DNA of 64,000 nucleotides, from contig JAKGHH010000001.1 in assembly GCA_022828595.1 (NCBI GenBank), positions 137,101,017-137,165,016 of the forward strand, given 5' to 3'. Below the pieces are notes generated by a model. The model was not told where the DNA came from. It did no database searches and was given only the letters and a program-made list of their open reading frames with translations. The translations under genes were made by a program, and so were the position numbers. Of the stretch, positions 44,170-56,708 are shown one piece after another; positions within the stretch are counted from its first letter, which is position 1; every line of letters starts with the position of its first letter. This DNA is from Nelumbo lutea. Taxonomy: Eukaryota > Streptophyta > Magnoliopsida > Proteales > Nelumbonaceae.

Positions 44170-45900
44170 TTAGATACCTTTTTAGCTCGTCAAACGCAAG
44201 CTAACACTCTTTGGTCCATTTGAAGGCACCACTCAACTGACTTAGACATGAACCGCTTAGGGGCAGCTATCCAGCCTATTAGTCTTTGGACCCATTTAAT
44301 CGACTTAGGGGGTCTCATATCTAGGATGGCCTGGGTTTTATTCGGGTTGGTTTCGATGCCACGTCGGTTTACTATGTACCTGAGGAACTTGACCAATATG
44401 ACCCCGAAGACGCACTTGTTCGGGTTGAGCTTTATGTTGTATTTTCTTAAAATATCAAAATCGCAATTTAGATCGAAAATTAAAGATTTTGAAAACTGGG
44501 TTTTTACAACCATATCATCAACATAAGCTTCTATTTTATTTCCAATTAAATTGGAAAACATTTTGTTTGCAAGGCGCTAGTAGGTCGCTCTAGCATTTTT
44601 TAAACCAATGGACATAACTTTATAGCAGTACAAGCCCATTTCAGTAACAAAAGCGGTTTATTCCTGGTCGGGTGGATCCATTTGGATTTGGTTGTAGCCG
44701 GAATAAGCATCCATAAAGCTCAACAGCTTGAACCCTGAGGTTGCGTCTACTAGGCGGTCTATCCTAGGGAGTGGGAAGCTATCATTTGGGCAGGCTTTGT
44801 TGAGGTTGGTGTAGTCGACGCACATGCGCCATTTACCGTTAGCCTTCTTCACAAGCACTAGGTTTGTAATCCAACTCGGGTATTGGACCTCTCTAACAAA
44901 GTCTACTATGAGGAGCTTCCCTACCTCCTCGTCCACCATCCTCCATCGCTCCTAGGCAAGGGTCCTTTTCCTTTACAAGATTGGTCTTGCTAAAGGGTCA
45001 ACATTCAGCCTATGAGTTATGACAGAGGGGTCTATGTTGGGCATTTCTACTGTCGGCCAAGCAAAGCATCTAATTTATTAATTAAAAAAATTACTAGTTA
45101 AGAGCGTAGTAGTTCCATTAGGCGGGCTTTGATCTGCACCATCTTCGCGGGGTTGGTATCTGAGATCAGCACTAGGGCGGTGTCCTCCATGGTGCGAGCT
45201 CTCTTGTCTGTTCTCTAGGGATGGTTCCAAGTCAATGTCATCGGCCATCTTTCCTTTGCCTTTCAGTGTGGCCATGTAGAACTTCCGCAGCTTGAGCTTA
45301 TCTCCCCGCACCACTCCCACTCCATAGGTCGTTGGGAATTTCATCGACAGGTGATAAGTCGACACCATGGCTCTCAAGTTATGTAGGATCAGTCGGCCCA
45401 AATGTCATTGTAGGGCGAGGAAGTCGCAACCACTAGGAAGTTATGGTTAAAGTGCACATGGTTTGGTGACGAATCCACTGTCACTAGCACCCTTATGCAA
45501 CCTAGAGGTCACACCACTTCTCCGCTGAAATCGACCAAGGGAATGTCGGTCAGTAGCAGGTCCTTCCTTTCCAGCTCCATTCATTCAAATGCCTCCTAGA
45601 AGATGATGTTCGTTGAGTTGTCGGAGTCAAATAGGATTCGCTTTACCTTGAAGTTGTTTATCACTAACTTGACTATGAGGGTATCATCATGTGGATACTG
45701 GATCCCACGAGCATCATCTTCGGTGAAATAGATTACTTCCTCCATCACGTGAGGGTGCTTAGGTAGGTTCTCATCCTCCTGCATAAGCTCTCAGGTTGAG
45801 TTCTTTCTCATCAAGGTGCTCCATCCTACCACAATGGACCCACTCGTGATCATGTTAATCACACCACGGATGGTCCGCTTTACTAGTGGTGGGTCTTAGG
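44170..45900 (-). pseudogene. Tat-lineage Ty3/gypsy polyprotein relic: protease and reverse transcriptase
   Basis: Minus-strand order is a protease region (45,596-45,784) with TEDDARGIQYPHDDTLIV and ILFDSDNSTNIIF, where the active-site D-x-G is replaced. The following segment is LRAMVSTYHLSMKFPT (45,078-45,401). Then comes reverse transcriptase with VDYTNLNKACPNDSFPLP and MDAYSGYNQI (44,658-44,939), and after a stop YVDDMVVKT (44,190-44,561). The YVDD site is intact, but stops and the broken protease make it dead. RNase H and integrase are missing. Confidence 0.85.
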
Positions 45901-46015
45901 GAGGTTGGTCCTATTCTGATCCCTGCTCGACTGCAGCGCTTCTCTGGGCTGGTTGGTAGGTCGGTGGTGGTCTTCCTGCTTGGTGAACTGCTTCAAGTAA
46001 CCTTGATGGATCAGC
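45901..46015 (-). pseudogene. Tat gag C-terminal piece at the nested-insertion border
   Basis: The minus strand reads LIHQGYLKQF, the form of the conserved L-I-x-x-G-Y-L-x-x-F motif near the end of Tat gag. It stops abruptly at about 46,017, where unrelated repeat and then the Athila LTR begin. The gag part that should precede it is at 55,180-56,050, on the far side of the Athila element. Confidence 0.6.
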
Positions 46016-46251
46016 TCGGCTCAAGAGGCTCACGAGGCTAGTATTAATAAATAATTTTTATTATACATACAAACATATAATAAAAAAATTTATTATATAT
46101 ATATAATAATATTTTAATTTTTTATGTATAATAATAAAAAAATTTTATAATTCTTAATTTTTTGTCTGAAAAAATTATATATAATTTTTATTTTTGAAAA
46201 AATCTTGGCTTATAGTCGAGCTTGAGCCGAGTTGAGCTCGAACTTGCGAGC
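46016..46251. repeat. GAGCTC-type MITE piece beside the Athila 5' LTR
   Basis: Starts CAGCTCGGCTCAAGAGGCTC and ends GAGCTTGAGCCGAGTTGAGC then GAACTTGCGAGC, with an AT-rich core. It resembles the MITE at 43,185. It touches the LTR exactly where the first 11 LTR bases are missing. Confidence 0.55.
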
Positions 46252-46956
46252 TATTTTACACAATTTTTATTGCCCCATATATAGCTTTCATGGATAAACT
46301 TTAATGATTCTTACCCTAAATATGCTTAATTTCAGGAAAACGGGAGTTTGGATCAGCTTTGGGGTGATAGAGCAAGAAGACATGGCCATATCTTATCAAG
46401 GAGGCACTTCTGCCTGAGTAGGAAAAAGACACAGCCGTGTGCTATCTGGGAGACATCAGCACAAGGAATTTTAGGTTGTCTTCTTTAATTCAACGATTTC
46501 AGAAACCCATGTTCAGTTAGGGTTTTCTTTTATTTAGTTTTTATTCCTTCTTCAATGAAGATAATGATTGATTTTATTTTAGTTATGTAATTACATGTTA
46601 GATAGATTGGCATGTGCTCGAAGGAGACTGTTCATGACAATAGAGAAATCGCCAAACCATAATTGGAATTAATATCAGTTGGGTATTTTAATAAGATAGT
46701 TATGAAATTGATTTTAAGATCAATTGAGTTATCGTGAGTAATTTCTCTTTTTAGTTAGGGTGATTCAATTCTAGAGCAATTAGGATAGATAGCTAATTAG
46801 GATTTAATTAATCAAATTTTGGATTATCAGATAACGTAAGGTAGATTTAGTACTAGTAGTTGTTGGATTAATCCTCATGGGAATGACACTTAATTTACTC
46901 ATCATTATATTACTTGATCGACTAGTGCACTTGCTAGTGTAGTTTTACGTGCATCA
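46252..46956 (+). mobile_element. 5' LTR of the Athila element (705 bp, deleted)
   Basis: Ends TTTTACGTGCATCA just before the primer-binding site. Relative to the 1,184-bp 3' LTR it lacks the first 11 bp, a block equal to about 54,200-54,388 that includes the TATAAAAG box, and a block equal to about 54,529-54,825. Its last 334 bases equal those of the 3' LTR base for base by eye, while its first 193 bases differ at about ten positions. Confidence 0.88.
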
Positions 46957-46959
46957 AGT

Positions 46960-46982
46960 TTTTGGCGCCGTTGCTGGGGATT
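46960..46982 (+). promoter_or_regulatory. primer-binding site, tRNA-Asp type
   Basis: TGGCGCCGTTGCTGGGGA lies a few bases after the LTR end. It matches the 3' end of plant tRNA-Asp with one difference (CTGGGG for CCGGGG), as is usual in Athila/Tat elements. Confidence 0.8.
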
Positions 46983-47085
46983 ATCATAACAATATTAGGA
47001 ATCATCTACTGTTGTTAATCTGATATTGTATAATATATTCATGTTGTGTGTTATAGTATTTTTACGACTTTGACTTGTTCAGTAT

Positions 47086-50000
47086 ATGACACGTAGCAGT
47101 GGGAAGGAGAGCATCGTCTACGATCCGGAGATTGACCGAACTCTTCACTGTCGTCTTAGAGCCTTGAAGCAATGGAAAGTTGAAGGGACGAAGATGGCCG
47201 AGTAAAGGACTATGATTGACTATGCCAAGCCAACTCTCACTGGTGCAACCTCGAGCATAGCGAGACCGGCTATGCTGCCAATAACTTTGAAATCAAACTA
47301 ACAATCATCCAGATGATTCAGAACACAGTTCAGTTCTGTGGTTTGGCTAATGAGGATCCCAACACTCACATCGCTAACTTCTTGGAGATATGTGACACAT
47401 TCAAACATAACGGAGTTAGTGATGATGCTATGAAACTCATATTGTTTCCTTTTTCTTTGAAGGACAAGGCTAAGACTTGGCTCAACTCTCTACTACTGGA
47501 TCGATCTCAACTTGGGATGAAATGGCCAGCCGCTTCCTATCCAAGTATTTTCCTCCATCCAAGACTGCAAAGATGCGGAATGACATCATAACTTTTACTC
47601 AGCAGGATGGGGAATCATTATATGAGTCACGGGAGCGCTACAAGAAACTATTGAGGAAGGTCCCACATCATGGACCTCCTGTTTGGCTCCAGGTTTAGAC
47701 ATTCTACAATGGATTGACTGAGGCAAATAAGACAATCATGAATGCTACAGTTGGAGGATCCATTAACAACAAGACACCTGAGGTTGCTCATGCATTTATT
47801 GAAGAGATGGCTACAAATAACTATCAGTGGCATTCCGAGAGGGCCCAAGTTAAGAAGCAAGCTGGCATTCACAATGTAGACACTTATACAGCATTATCTA
47901 CACAAATTGGATCTCTTAGCAAGAAGATAGATGACATGCAGATGACAGCCATGCACGTTCAAGCAGTAGCCTGTGAATGGTGTGGGGAGGTCATGTTAGT
48001 ACTGAGTGCCAAGTTGGAAATCAATTCATGCAGCCCCCTGAGCAAGTGGATTTTGTAGGGAATTTGCAAAGATAGCAAGGTAACCCCTAGCCTCATGCCT
48101 TTAACCCCGGATGGAGGAATCGCCCTAATCTTTCACGATCAAATCAAAATGTGGTGAAAATTCTTCCACAAAATTTTGCTCAGTCAGAAAAGAAATCAAA
48201 TTTAGAGGAGTTAATGACTAAATTCATATCGAGTGTGGAAACAAGATTTCATAATCAAGAGGCATCGATTAAGAATTTAGAGACTCAAATGGGGCAATTG
48301 GCACAAATGATATCCGCTAGAGTCCAAGGTGCTTTACCTAGCAATACAGAGACAAGTCCAATGGAGAAAGTGCAAGCTATTACCTTGAGAAATGGTAAAG
48401 AGCTGAAGGAGAGGGAAAAGAAAATAAAAGGAGGTAAGATGGATGCAACTCTAGAAACTGAAAAGGAGCAAGAGTAGTTGGATTCAAGGGAGGAGAAAAG
48501 TCAAAAGCCAAAATTACCATTTCCCAATAGGCTTGAGCGACACAAAATGGAAAAGGAATTTGGTAAGTTTCTTGAAATCTTCAAAAGTTTATATATTAAC
48601 ATTCCTTTCGCTGATGCCTTAGCTCAAATGCCACATTATGCAAAGTTCCTTAAGGAAATCTTGGTGAACAAAAGGAAATTGAGAGAAGTGGCTACAGTTG
48701 CATTGAATGAAGAATACTCAACAATCCTTCTCAACAAGCTGCCTCAAAAACTAAAAGATCCAGGGGGTTTTACTATTCCTTGCACTATTGGTAGTTTAAA
48801 GATCAATAAGGCATTGTGTGATTTAGGAGATAGTGTAAATTTGATGCCTTATTATGTTTTTAAGAAATTAGGACTGGGTGAGCCCCAACCCACTAGAGTT
48901 GCATTGCAATTAGTTGACAGGTCCATCAAGCACCCTAGGGAAATTATAGAAGATGTCCTTATTAAGGTTGATAAATTTATTTTTCTCGTGGATTTCATAG
49001 TATTAGATATGGAAAAGGACGTTGAGGTCCCACTTATTCTAGGGTGACCCTTCCTAGCTATAGGAAAGACAATGATAGATGTCCAACAAGGACAACTAAT
49101 CCTTAGAATTCAAGATGATGAAGTAATTTTTAAGATGTCTGATGCTATGAGACATGCACCATCTAGTGATGATTCATTTTATATGATAGACGCTATTGAC
49201 TATGTTGTTGGTGGGTGTTTTCAGGTTAACAGATCAGTCGATCCCCTTGAATTATGCATACAAGAAGGGGAAGCAATAATTGAAGACGATGAACAAATTC
49301 GGAGCCTGTTAGCATACCTAAATGTGAATCCTCAGTTTGAAGGAAAAAGGTTCATCAAGTTGGAGAGCTTGGACAGACCCTCAATGCCAAAAAGCAAGTC
49401 GTCAATTGAAGGGGCGCCCACCCTTGAGCTGAAACAACTCCCACCACATCTAGAGTATGCCTTTCTAGAAGCACCTTCATCTCTACCGGTGATTTTCTCA
49501 TCAGCCTTGACCCCCTTGCAGAAGGAAAATTTGTTACGGGTGCTAAGGGAACACAAGACAACTCTAGCTTGGAAGATAGTAGACATTAAGGGCATCAATC
49601 CATCCATATGCACTCATAAGATTCTGATGGAGGATGGATACAAGCCCATGGTTCAGTCCCAAAGATGCCTTAATCCGAACATGAAAGATGTAGTGAAGGC
49701 GGAGGTCATCCAACTACTAGATGTAGGTATTATCTACCCAATCTTAGATAGCTCATGGGTAAGCCCTGTCCAATTAGTACCAAAGAAAGGAGGCGTGACT
49801 ATAGTGCCTAATGGGAAGAATGAAATCATACTGATTAGAACGGTTACCAAATGGAGAGTGTGCATCAATTATAGAAAACTAAATAACACCACACGCAAGG
49901 ATCACTTTCCTCTACCTTTCATCGATCAGATGTTAGAAAGACTAGTTGGCTATGAGTTCTACTGTTTTCTAGATGGATACTTGAGCTACAATCAAATTCT

Positions 50001-52320
50001 GATTGCACCCGAAAATCAAGAGAAAACCACCTTCACTTGTCCTTATGGCACCTTTGCTTATAGGAGGGATGCCGTTTGGATTATGTAATGCTCCAGCAAC
50101 ATTTTAGAGGTGTATGATGGCTATATTTTCCGATATGGTGGAAAAGTGTATGGAGATTTCTATGGTTGACTTTTCAGTTTTTGGTTCTTCTTTTGATGCA
50201 TGCCTACATAACTTGCAAAAAGTACTCAAGCATTGCAAGTAAACTCATCTAGTGCTAAATTGGGAAAAATGTCATTTCATGGTGCAAGAAGGTATTACTT
50301 GGACACAAAGTCTCACAAAAAGAGATTGAGGTTGATAGAGCTAAGGTGGAGACAATTGAGAAATTACCACCACCAACATTTGTCCAGTCCGTGAGAAGCT
50401 TCTTGGGGCACGCAGGATTCTATAGAAGATTCATTAAGGATTTCTCCAAAGTAGCTAAGCCTTTGTCCAATCTACTATAGAAAGATGTACCTTTCAATTT
50501 TACAAAGAGTGCTTAGAAGCATACAATATCTTGAAAGATAAGTTGATTCATGCACCAATCGTAGTAGCACCAGATTGGACACTCCCCTTTGAGTTGATGT
50601 GTGATGCGAGTGATTCAGCCGTTGGAGCTCTTTTAGGACAAAGAGTGAATAGAAATTTTCAGCCCATTTACTATGTTAGCAGGATTTTGAATAAAGCTCA
50701 ACAGAATTACACCATGACAGAAAAGGAGCTACTAGTGGTAATTTTTGCTTTTGATGAATTTTACTCTTATATAATTTTGTCCAAAGTTATTGTTTATACA
50801 GATCAGTCAACTCTTAGACATTTACTTACAAAGAATGATGCAAAGCCAAGGCTAACCAGGTGGATCTTGTTGCTTTAAGAGTTCAATGTCAAAATTCGTG
50901 ATAAAAAAGGGCACTGAGAACCTTGCTGCAAACCACCTCTCTCGTTTAGAGGATTCAGATTTGGGAGGGAAGACCACGAGCATCCTCTGAGATGAATTTC
51001 CCGATGAGCAGCTCTATTCAATTCAGGTAGATACATCTCCTTGGTATGCTGATGTTGTCAATTTTCTCGCTGGAAAAGTTCTTCCTCATAATCTCTCATA
51101 TCAGCAAAAGAAGAAATTCTTCTCCGATGTGAAACACTATTTGTGGGAGGACCCCTTTTTGTATAAGATTTGTGTAGATCAGATCATTCGGAGATGTGTT
51201 CCTGACAACGAGATGGAGTCCGTGCTCATATATATCCATGATCAAGAAGCAGGAGGCCATTTCAGAACCAACCGCACAATAGCCAAAGTGCTACAATCAG
51301 GTTTCCATTGGCCCACTTTATTCAAGGATACCCATAGGTATGTATCCGCATGTGACCAATGCCAAAGGACAGGTAATATCTCTAGACATAATGGAATGCC
51401 TCTTACTAACATATTAATATGTGAAATCGTTGATGTATAGGATATTGATTTTATGGGACCTTTCCCAAATTATTTTGGAATTAAATACATCCTAGTTGTT
51501 GTTGACTATGTGTCTAAATGGGTGGAAGCTATGGCCTTACCCACAAACAATTCTAGGAGAGTAGTCCAATTCCTTAAAAAGCTATTCACTCGATTTGGCA
51601 CACCACGCACTATAATTAGTGATAGGGGGGATTCATTTTTGTAATACTTAATTTGAGCATTTGATGCAAAAATATGGTGTCAAACATAAATTAGCAACCC
51701 CATATCACCCTCAAACTATTGGCCAAGTCGAATTAGCTAATAGGGAATTAAAAAGAATTTTGGAGAAAATGGTAGACTATTCAAGAAAAGATTGGTCTGT
51801 TAAGTTAGATGATGCATTATGGGCATATAGAACTGCATACAAAACACCTATTAGCATGTCCCCATATTGGTTAGTTTTTGGCAAACCATGTCATTACTCG
51901 TTGAACTTGAGCACAAGGCGTATTGATCTATGAAGTTATTGAATTTTGATTTGCAAGCCATAGGTGAAACACGACGGATGCAACTCAATGAGATGGATGA
52001 ATTCAGGCTTGTATCTTATGAGAATGCCAAGATATATAAGGAACGAACCAAATGATGTCATGACAAGAATCTATTGAGGTGTGACTTTCATGTAGGTCAG
52101 CAAGTACTCTTATATAATTCACGTCTTCATTTGTTTCCAAGTAAGCTGAAATTGAGGTGATCCGGACCTTTCATCATATCACAAATCTTTCTTCACAGAG
52201 CTGTAGAGGTAACACACCCAGAACAAGGCACGTTTAACGTCAACGATTAGCGCCTTAAACCATATATAGTGGATGGAGCATTGCCTATCCCATCAACTGT
52301 ATACCTAGATGATAATTGAT
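47086..52320 (+). pseudogene. Athila gag-pol relic
   Basis: A frameshifted polyprotein read on the plus strand. Gag starts at ATG 47,086 and continues at 47,313-48,058 ([12 protein letters not shown], then [11 protein letters not shown] in another frame). A linker (48,151-48,477) and protease region (48,478-49,047; CDLGDSVNLMP) follow. The reverse transcriptase starts in 49,072-50,088 (SSWVSPVQLVPKKGG). After a frame change its catalytic site reads SMVDFSV where FMDD/YMDD is expected (GTT codon 50,165-50,167). RNase H is at 50,531-50,878 ([17 protein letters not shown]). Integrase lies at 51,129-51,933, with an HHCC-type finger (CDQCQR), [17 protein letters not shown] and [11 protein letters not shown]. 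At least five stops or frameshifts are present. There is no env-like frame. The element cannot move by itself. Confidence 0.92.
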
Positions 52321-53987
52321 CACACCAGGATGTCGAGCTTCAGACAGAAAACAAGTGCTTATTGGGAGGCAACCCAATGTCGATAAGTTGTTTATATTTT
52401 TTTCTCTTTCTTTCTTCTTCATTGTTATTAATTTTTTTTATGATTTTTGTTTTCTACTTTCATTGGTTACTTACATTTTGTTTTTACAAGGATGTTCATT
52501 TTTAGGTAGAGATTTCTAAACTTTAATACTAGGTAAAATTTTTATTCAAATAAAAAAAAAACAGCGGGAAAGACTAGCCTCAGGACACAGCCGTGTCCAT
52601 AGAAAACAAGGCAATTTAAATTCGAAGAGAAGGGAGCATTCTGTTAAACCTCAAAACCATCTAAACTTCTTCTTCTCTCTGAAATTGGGTGACACAAATT
52701 GTTTGATTCCCTTTCCAGCCCAAGCCGAACATAATCCACCGCAGGAGTAGACATTCTAAGTGTTGTGGGGATTTATGTGCTTTATCTAAATTGTGTCTCA
52801 TTTGTTTTTCTATTATTTTTCATCCATACTAGTTTGTTTTTAATTCTCTGCTCCTAATTTATTTTTGGTTCTTAGTAGCTAGATGGTACATGACAAAAGA
52901 ACACACTTCAGATATCCAAAAGCTATTCAGGGAAGATCTCTCAATTCACTTTCTTTAGATTCTTGAGTTCCTTCTTTCTATATTTCCCATATATTGTCTT
53001 TGTGCATTATTGATATGAACATTGAGGACAATGTTTATAATAAGCGTGGGGGAGGATATAATTATGCACTTGCATGCATGCTTGGAAGCATTGATAGGCC
53101 GCATAAACTGGTAAGTTCCTCAGAATTAATTGTTGTCTATGAAGTGAATTCATGAGAGAGAACTTGATGAAGTTTGAAGGAAAAATATTCATAAATGTTA
53201 TGATTTGTTTTCGTGAGTTATTCAATTTTATCATAGTACATGAGGATTAGGAAGTTGAATATGATTTTTATCATGACCAACATTAATTCTATTCATGTGT
53301 ATAGTTGTACTTGATTGAAGTTTTAATGGACACTCGAGCATTTGGTGAACATCCTGAGTTGTCAATGCATGAATAATTTTTAGCAGCTGAAAAAAAAATG
53401 GGGATAATAAGGAAGCAAAATTGTTCCTAGACAAAGTTCGAACTACTCCGCTATCATGAATTGGATAGTAAAACAACGGTTCATGATATGAGTTCAGTCC
53501 CAACTCCGCTATTTGAAGTTGAATAGTAAATCTAGCAACTTAGAATATGAGAAATGTTCTATCTGCCTCTTGCCTGTGACCCTTGTGAGACAGAGCATAA
53601 AATGCATGCACAATAAAAAAGTGGTGATGGCTGAGGTTCGAGGGGTCAAAAATATAGTTGGAAATTCATTTTAGTGCATTGATAGGAGTTAAGATCAAGC
53701 TCGATGTGATGATTATTCATGAAAATCTAGGAGCTATTATATATTGAATGGAATTGAGTGCTGGAACATGAAGAATTTCATGTTTTTCTTTCTTCCTTTG
53801 TTCTTGTGTATGTGGTGAGAGTGGATTGTCATGGGAATGAATTAGAATATTTATATATGATTTTCGATTATTTAATGCATTTTTGTCCCAAAATTCATGT
53901 AATGGATATGATTAATTTGGGGGAATGGTCAGTTTATGATTATTATCTTTGCTTGAGGACAAGCAAAATCTTAAGTGTGGGGGTATT
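52321..53987 (+). mobile_element. Athila 3' non-coding region with two PPT-like motifs
   Basis: There is no coding signal in this 1.7-kb stretch. Two similar motifs occur: TTGAGGACAATGT..AAGCGTGGGGGAGG at about 53,020-53,056, and TTGAGGACAAGC..TAAGTGTGGGGG at about 53,952-53,983. The second directly precedes the LTR and is the polypurine tract. Confidence 0.8.
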
Positions 53988-55171
53988 TGATGTGTGTGTA
54001 TTTTACACACTTTTTATTGCCTCATATATAGCTTTCATGGATAAACTTTAATGATTCTTACCCTAAATATGCTTAACTTCAGGAAAACGAGAGTTTAGAA
54101 CAACTTTGGGGTGATAGAGCAAGAAGACATGGCCATATCTTATCAAGGAGGCACTTCTGCCTGAGTAGGAAAAAGACACAACCATGTGCTATTTGGGAGG
54201 CTCCACTAGGTGACTAAATTGGCAGAATTCGAGTAAGAGTGGGACTCTAAAGCTGTAAGAAAGAGTATAAAAGCGAAGGGAATGAAGAAAAGAGGGGGCT
54301 CGATTTCTTTTCATAGGAACCCAAGGAGAAGGATTGGGAGAAGGATTACTAGGCTTCCGAAGGAGAATTGGAGAGAAGATCGGGACTTCAACGCAAGGAA
54401 TTTTAGGTTGCCTTCTTCTTTAATTTAACGATTTCGAAAACCCATGTTCGGTTAGGGTTTTCTTTTATTTAGTTTTTATTCCTTCTTTAATGAAGATAAT
54501 GATTGATTTTATTTAGTTATGTAATTACTCTTTTAATTTAATTCAATTGATGTTTATTTAGTTATTGGGATTCCTTGATTAGGGTTTTTAATATTAAGAG
54601 TGATTTTGACCAATTTGCTCTTATTTAATGAGATTACTTAGATTGCTTGAGAAAGAATTTAGGTAATCGGACTAATTAATAAAGGAAACAAATTGAATGT
54701 ATCTTAGAGATAATTTACATGATTCATTTGGCATTCGTTCAGTAAAAAGCTGACATCGTTTGATTTCCTGCCATTAATGCATCTATCATTAATTAAATCC
54801 TTGATAGAGATATAGGGGTTATTGCATGTTAGATAGAGGAGACTGTTCATGACAATAGAGAAATCGCCAAACCATAATTGGAATTAATATCAGTTGGGTA
54901 TTTTAATAAGATAGTTATGAAATTGATTTTAAGATCAATTGAGTTATCGTGAGTAATTTCTCTTTTTAGTTAGGGTGATTCAATTCTAGAGCAATTAGGA
55001 TAGATAGCTAATTAGGATTTAATTAATCAAATTTTGGATTATCAGATAACGTAAGGTAGATTTAGTACTAGTAGTTGTTGGATTAATCCTCATGGGAATG
55101 ACACTTAATTTACTCATCATTATATTACTTGATCGACTAGTGCACTTGCTAGTGTAGTTTTACGTGCATCA
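53988..55171 (+). mobile_element. 3' LTR of the Athila element (1,184 bp)
   Basis: Starts TGATG and ends CATCA, a perfect 5-bp inverted end. The TATA box TATAAAAG is at 54,266-54,273. It appears complete, unlike the 5' LTR. The base after the LTR starts GTTGC; the matching copy on the left is not identifiable because that border is lost. Confidence 0.92.
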
Positions 55172-56070
55172 GTTGCGGTGAGCTATACGGTCGAGTTAAG
55201 GTTAGGTATATGATGCCACTCCAGGTTTAACCTCTTGATGTAGTAGCAAAGATTTTCATCGGATTGTTGGACAATGTTTAGTAAACTGGTCGCTGACTTT
55301 GGGCACCGCTTGCTCTTTGTGAAGTGTGTGGTAAAGAGATTGGCAAATTGACTCCAACTCTTAATGGAGCCTACGACCAGCCTTGAGTACCACATCTGAG
55401 CTATGCTTCGGAAGGTGGTCGGGAAAGCCATGCAGAAGCTCACATTGTTGGCCCCGTGTAGCTGCATCAAGGCCTAAAAGCTATTAAGGTGGTCAATCGG
55501 GTTGGTGGTTCTACCATAGGACTCTAGGCTGGGGGCCTTGAAATCCTTAGCCTATGGGGCCATGAGGATTTCTGCGGTGAGTGGTGAGGTTTGGGTCACT
55601 GGCTATGCAAGCAAGGTGCCGATCTGGCTCACCTCTTTCTTGTCTTCTTCTTTCTTTTCTGCCTCCCCGTTGTCATTTGAGGTGAGGCGGCCCCTCCCTA
55701 CATTGTGGTGTGTACGTCTATGACGCTTCCTTCTGGACCCCTCAATGGAGTTGGTGGTCTCAGATATCACAACTCATGTTGATTCCACAACAGGAACCTG
55801 GTTCTGGTTGTTATGACTGTAAGGTGAGTCTGGTACTTGATTCTGGTTGACGTTCTGCCCAAGGGTTCGCTGTTATTGCTACCATTGCATCCTTGCTAAT
55901 GCGTAAAAATGGCCTTCCTACATTCTCATTTGTAGGTTAATCCCATAGACGAACTGCACTAACTCATTGAACTGGCAACCATCAATTCCGATGGGAACCA
56001 CAAAGGGCTCAACCAGTGGAAGAGGCACGTTCACGGTGGGTAGGGGTGGTTAGGGTTCTACATGACAGGG
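55172..56070 (-). pseudogene. Tat-lineage gag relic
   Basis: The minus-strand frame at 55,183-55,470 reads LHGANNVSFCMAFPTTFRS, MWYSRLVVGSIKSW and FTTHFTKSKR, the core of the Retrotrans_gag domain in Tat elements. Upstream on the minus strand, to about 56,050, is decayed gag N-terminal sequence. The frame ends at the Athila LTR; its continuation is at 45,901-46,015, with the segment in between missing. Confidence 0.8.
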
Positions 56071-56250
56071 ACGCCAAGTAAGGTTAGGGGCATGGTGAAC
56101 TATCTGATAGTGACAGAAGGGATGTCAGTATGCACGATGTGTTGGTCTTGCCCCCTTGTGACTATTCTATCGACAAGCACGTTGTTGTTGACTATTCTGT
56201 TAATATTTATGTATGTATATAAATATTGTATGTATGTATGTATGCACGAC
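56071..56250. other. spacer with a TATG microsatellite
   Basis: A (TATG)n-like run lies at 56,210-56,244. No gene. Confidence 0.5.
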
Positions 56251-56380
56251 TAGGCTCGAGCTCAACATGATTAGCAAATAAGCTTGTAAATTGGGCTTGA
56301 GCTCAACTTGAAGCTCGTTTTAAACCAAGTCGAGATGAGCTTGAATAAATCATGAAATACTCAGCTCATTGCCACCCCTA
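56251..56380. repeat. GAGCTC-type hAT-like MITE fragment
   Basis: TAGGCTCGAGCTCAACATG to GCTCATTGCCACCCCTA. The right end is well defined. The left end is either missing or absorbed in the microsatellite. Confidence 0.6.
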
Positions 56381-56619
56381 AAGAATATGGGTAAATGCAT
56401 TTACCTGAATAAATAACTTACCAAAAAACGAACGGGGCCTCAAGGTGAAAGGCTAAGGAAAAAACAAGTTGGGTTTTTCACCTTTTCGTTTTGTTTCAAC
56501 ATTTTCAACCTTGTTCAAGGGTCTCTCTATGAAAGGCAATGTGATTGTTGGGTTTTTCGTTTTTTTTTTTTTTTCGAATTGAATGAAAGGGAAAACAAGA
56601 TATTATTAGCTAGGAGTTA
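56381..56619. other. spacer
   Basis: Unremarkable sequence with a T14 run near 56,559. No gene. Confidence 0.4.
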
Positions 56620-56705
56620 ATCCTGTGTTTGATTTGAAACAAAAGGTAGGGAAGGGAAGATATAGGCTTCCCTACCTTATCTTTTCCTTCAAACCAAACA
56701 CAGCC
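56620..56705. mobile_element. 86-bp Harbinger-type foldback MITE
   Basis: ATCCTGTGTTTGATTTGAAA at one end, TTCAAACCAAACACAGCC at the other, flanked by TTA (56,617-56,619 and 56,706-56,708). The centre folds through GGAAG..CTTCC. Confidence 0.75.
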
Positions 56706-56708
56706 TTA

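Noticed and set aside
46960..46982. tRNA gene
   Set aside because: Only the 3' end of tRNA-Asp is matched, next to an LTR: this is a primer-binding site.
49332..49613. Minus-strand frame inside the Athila pol region
   Set aside because: It is antisense to recognisable pol sequence.
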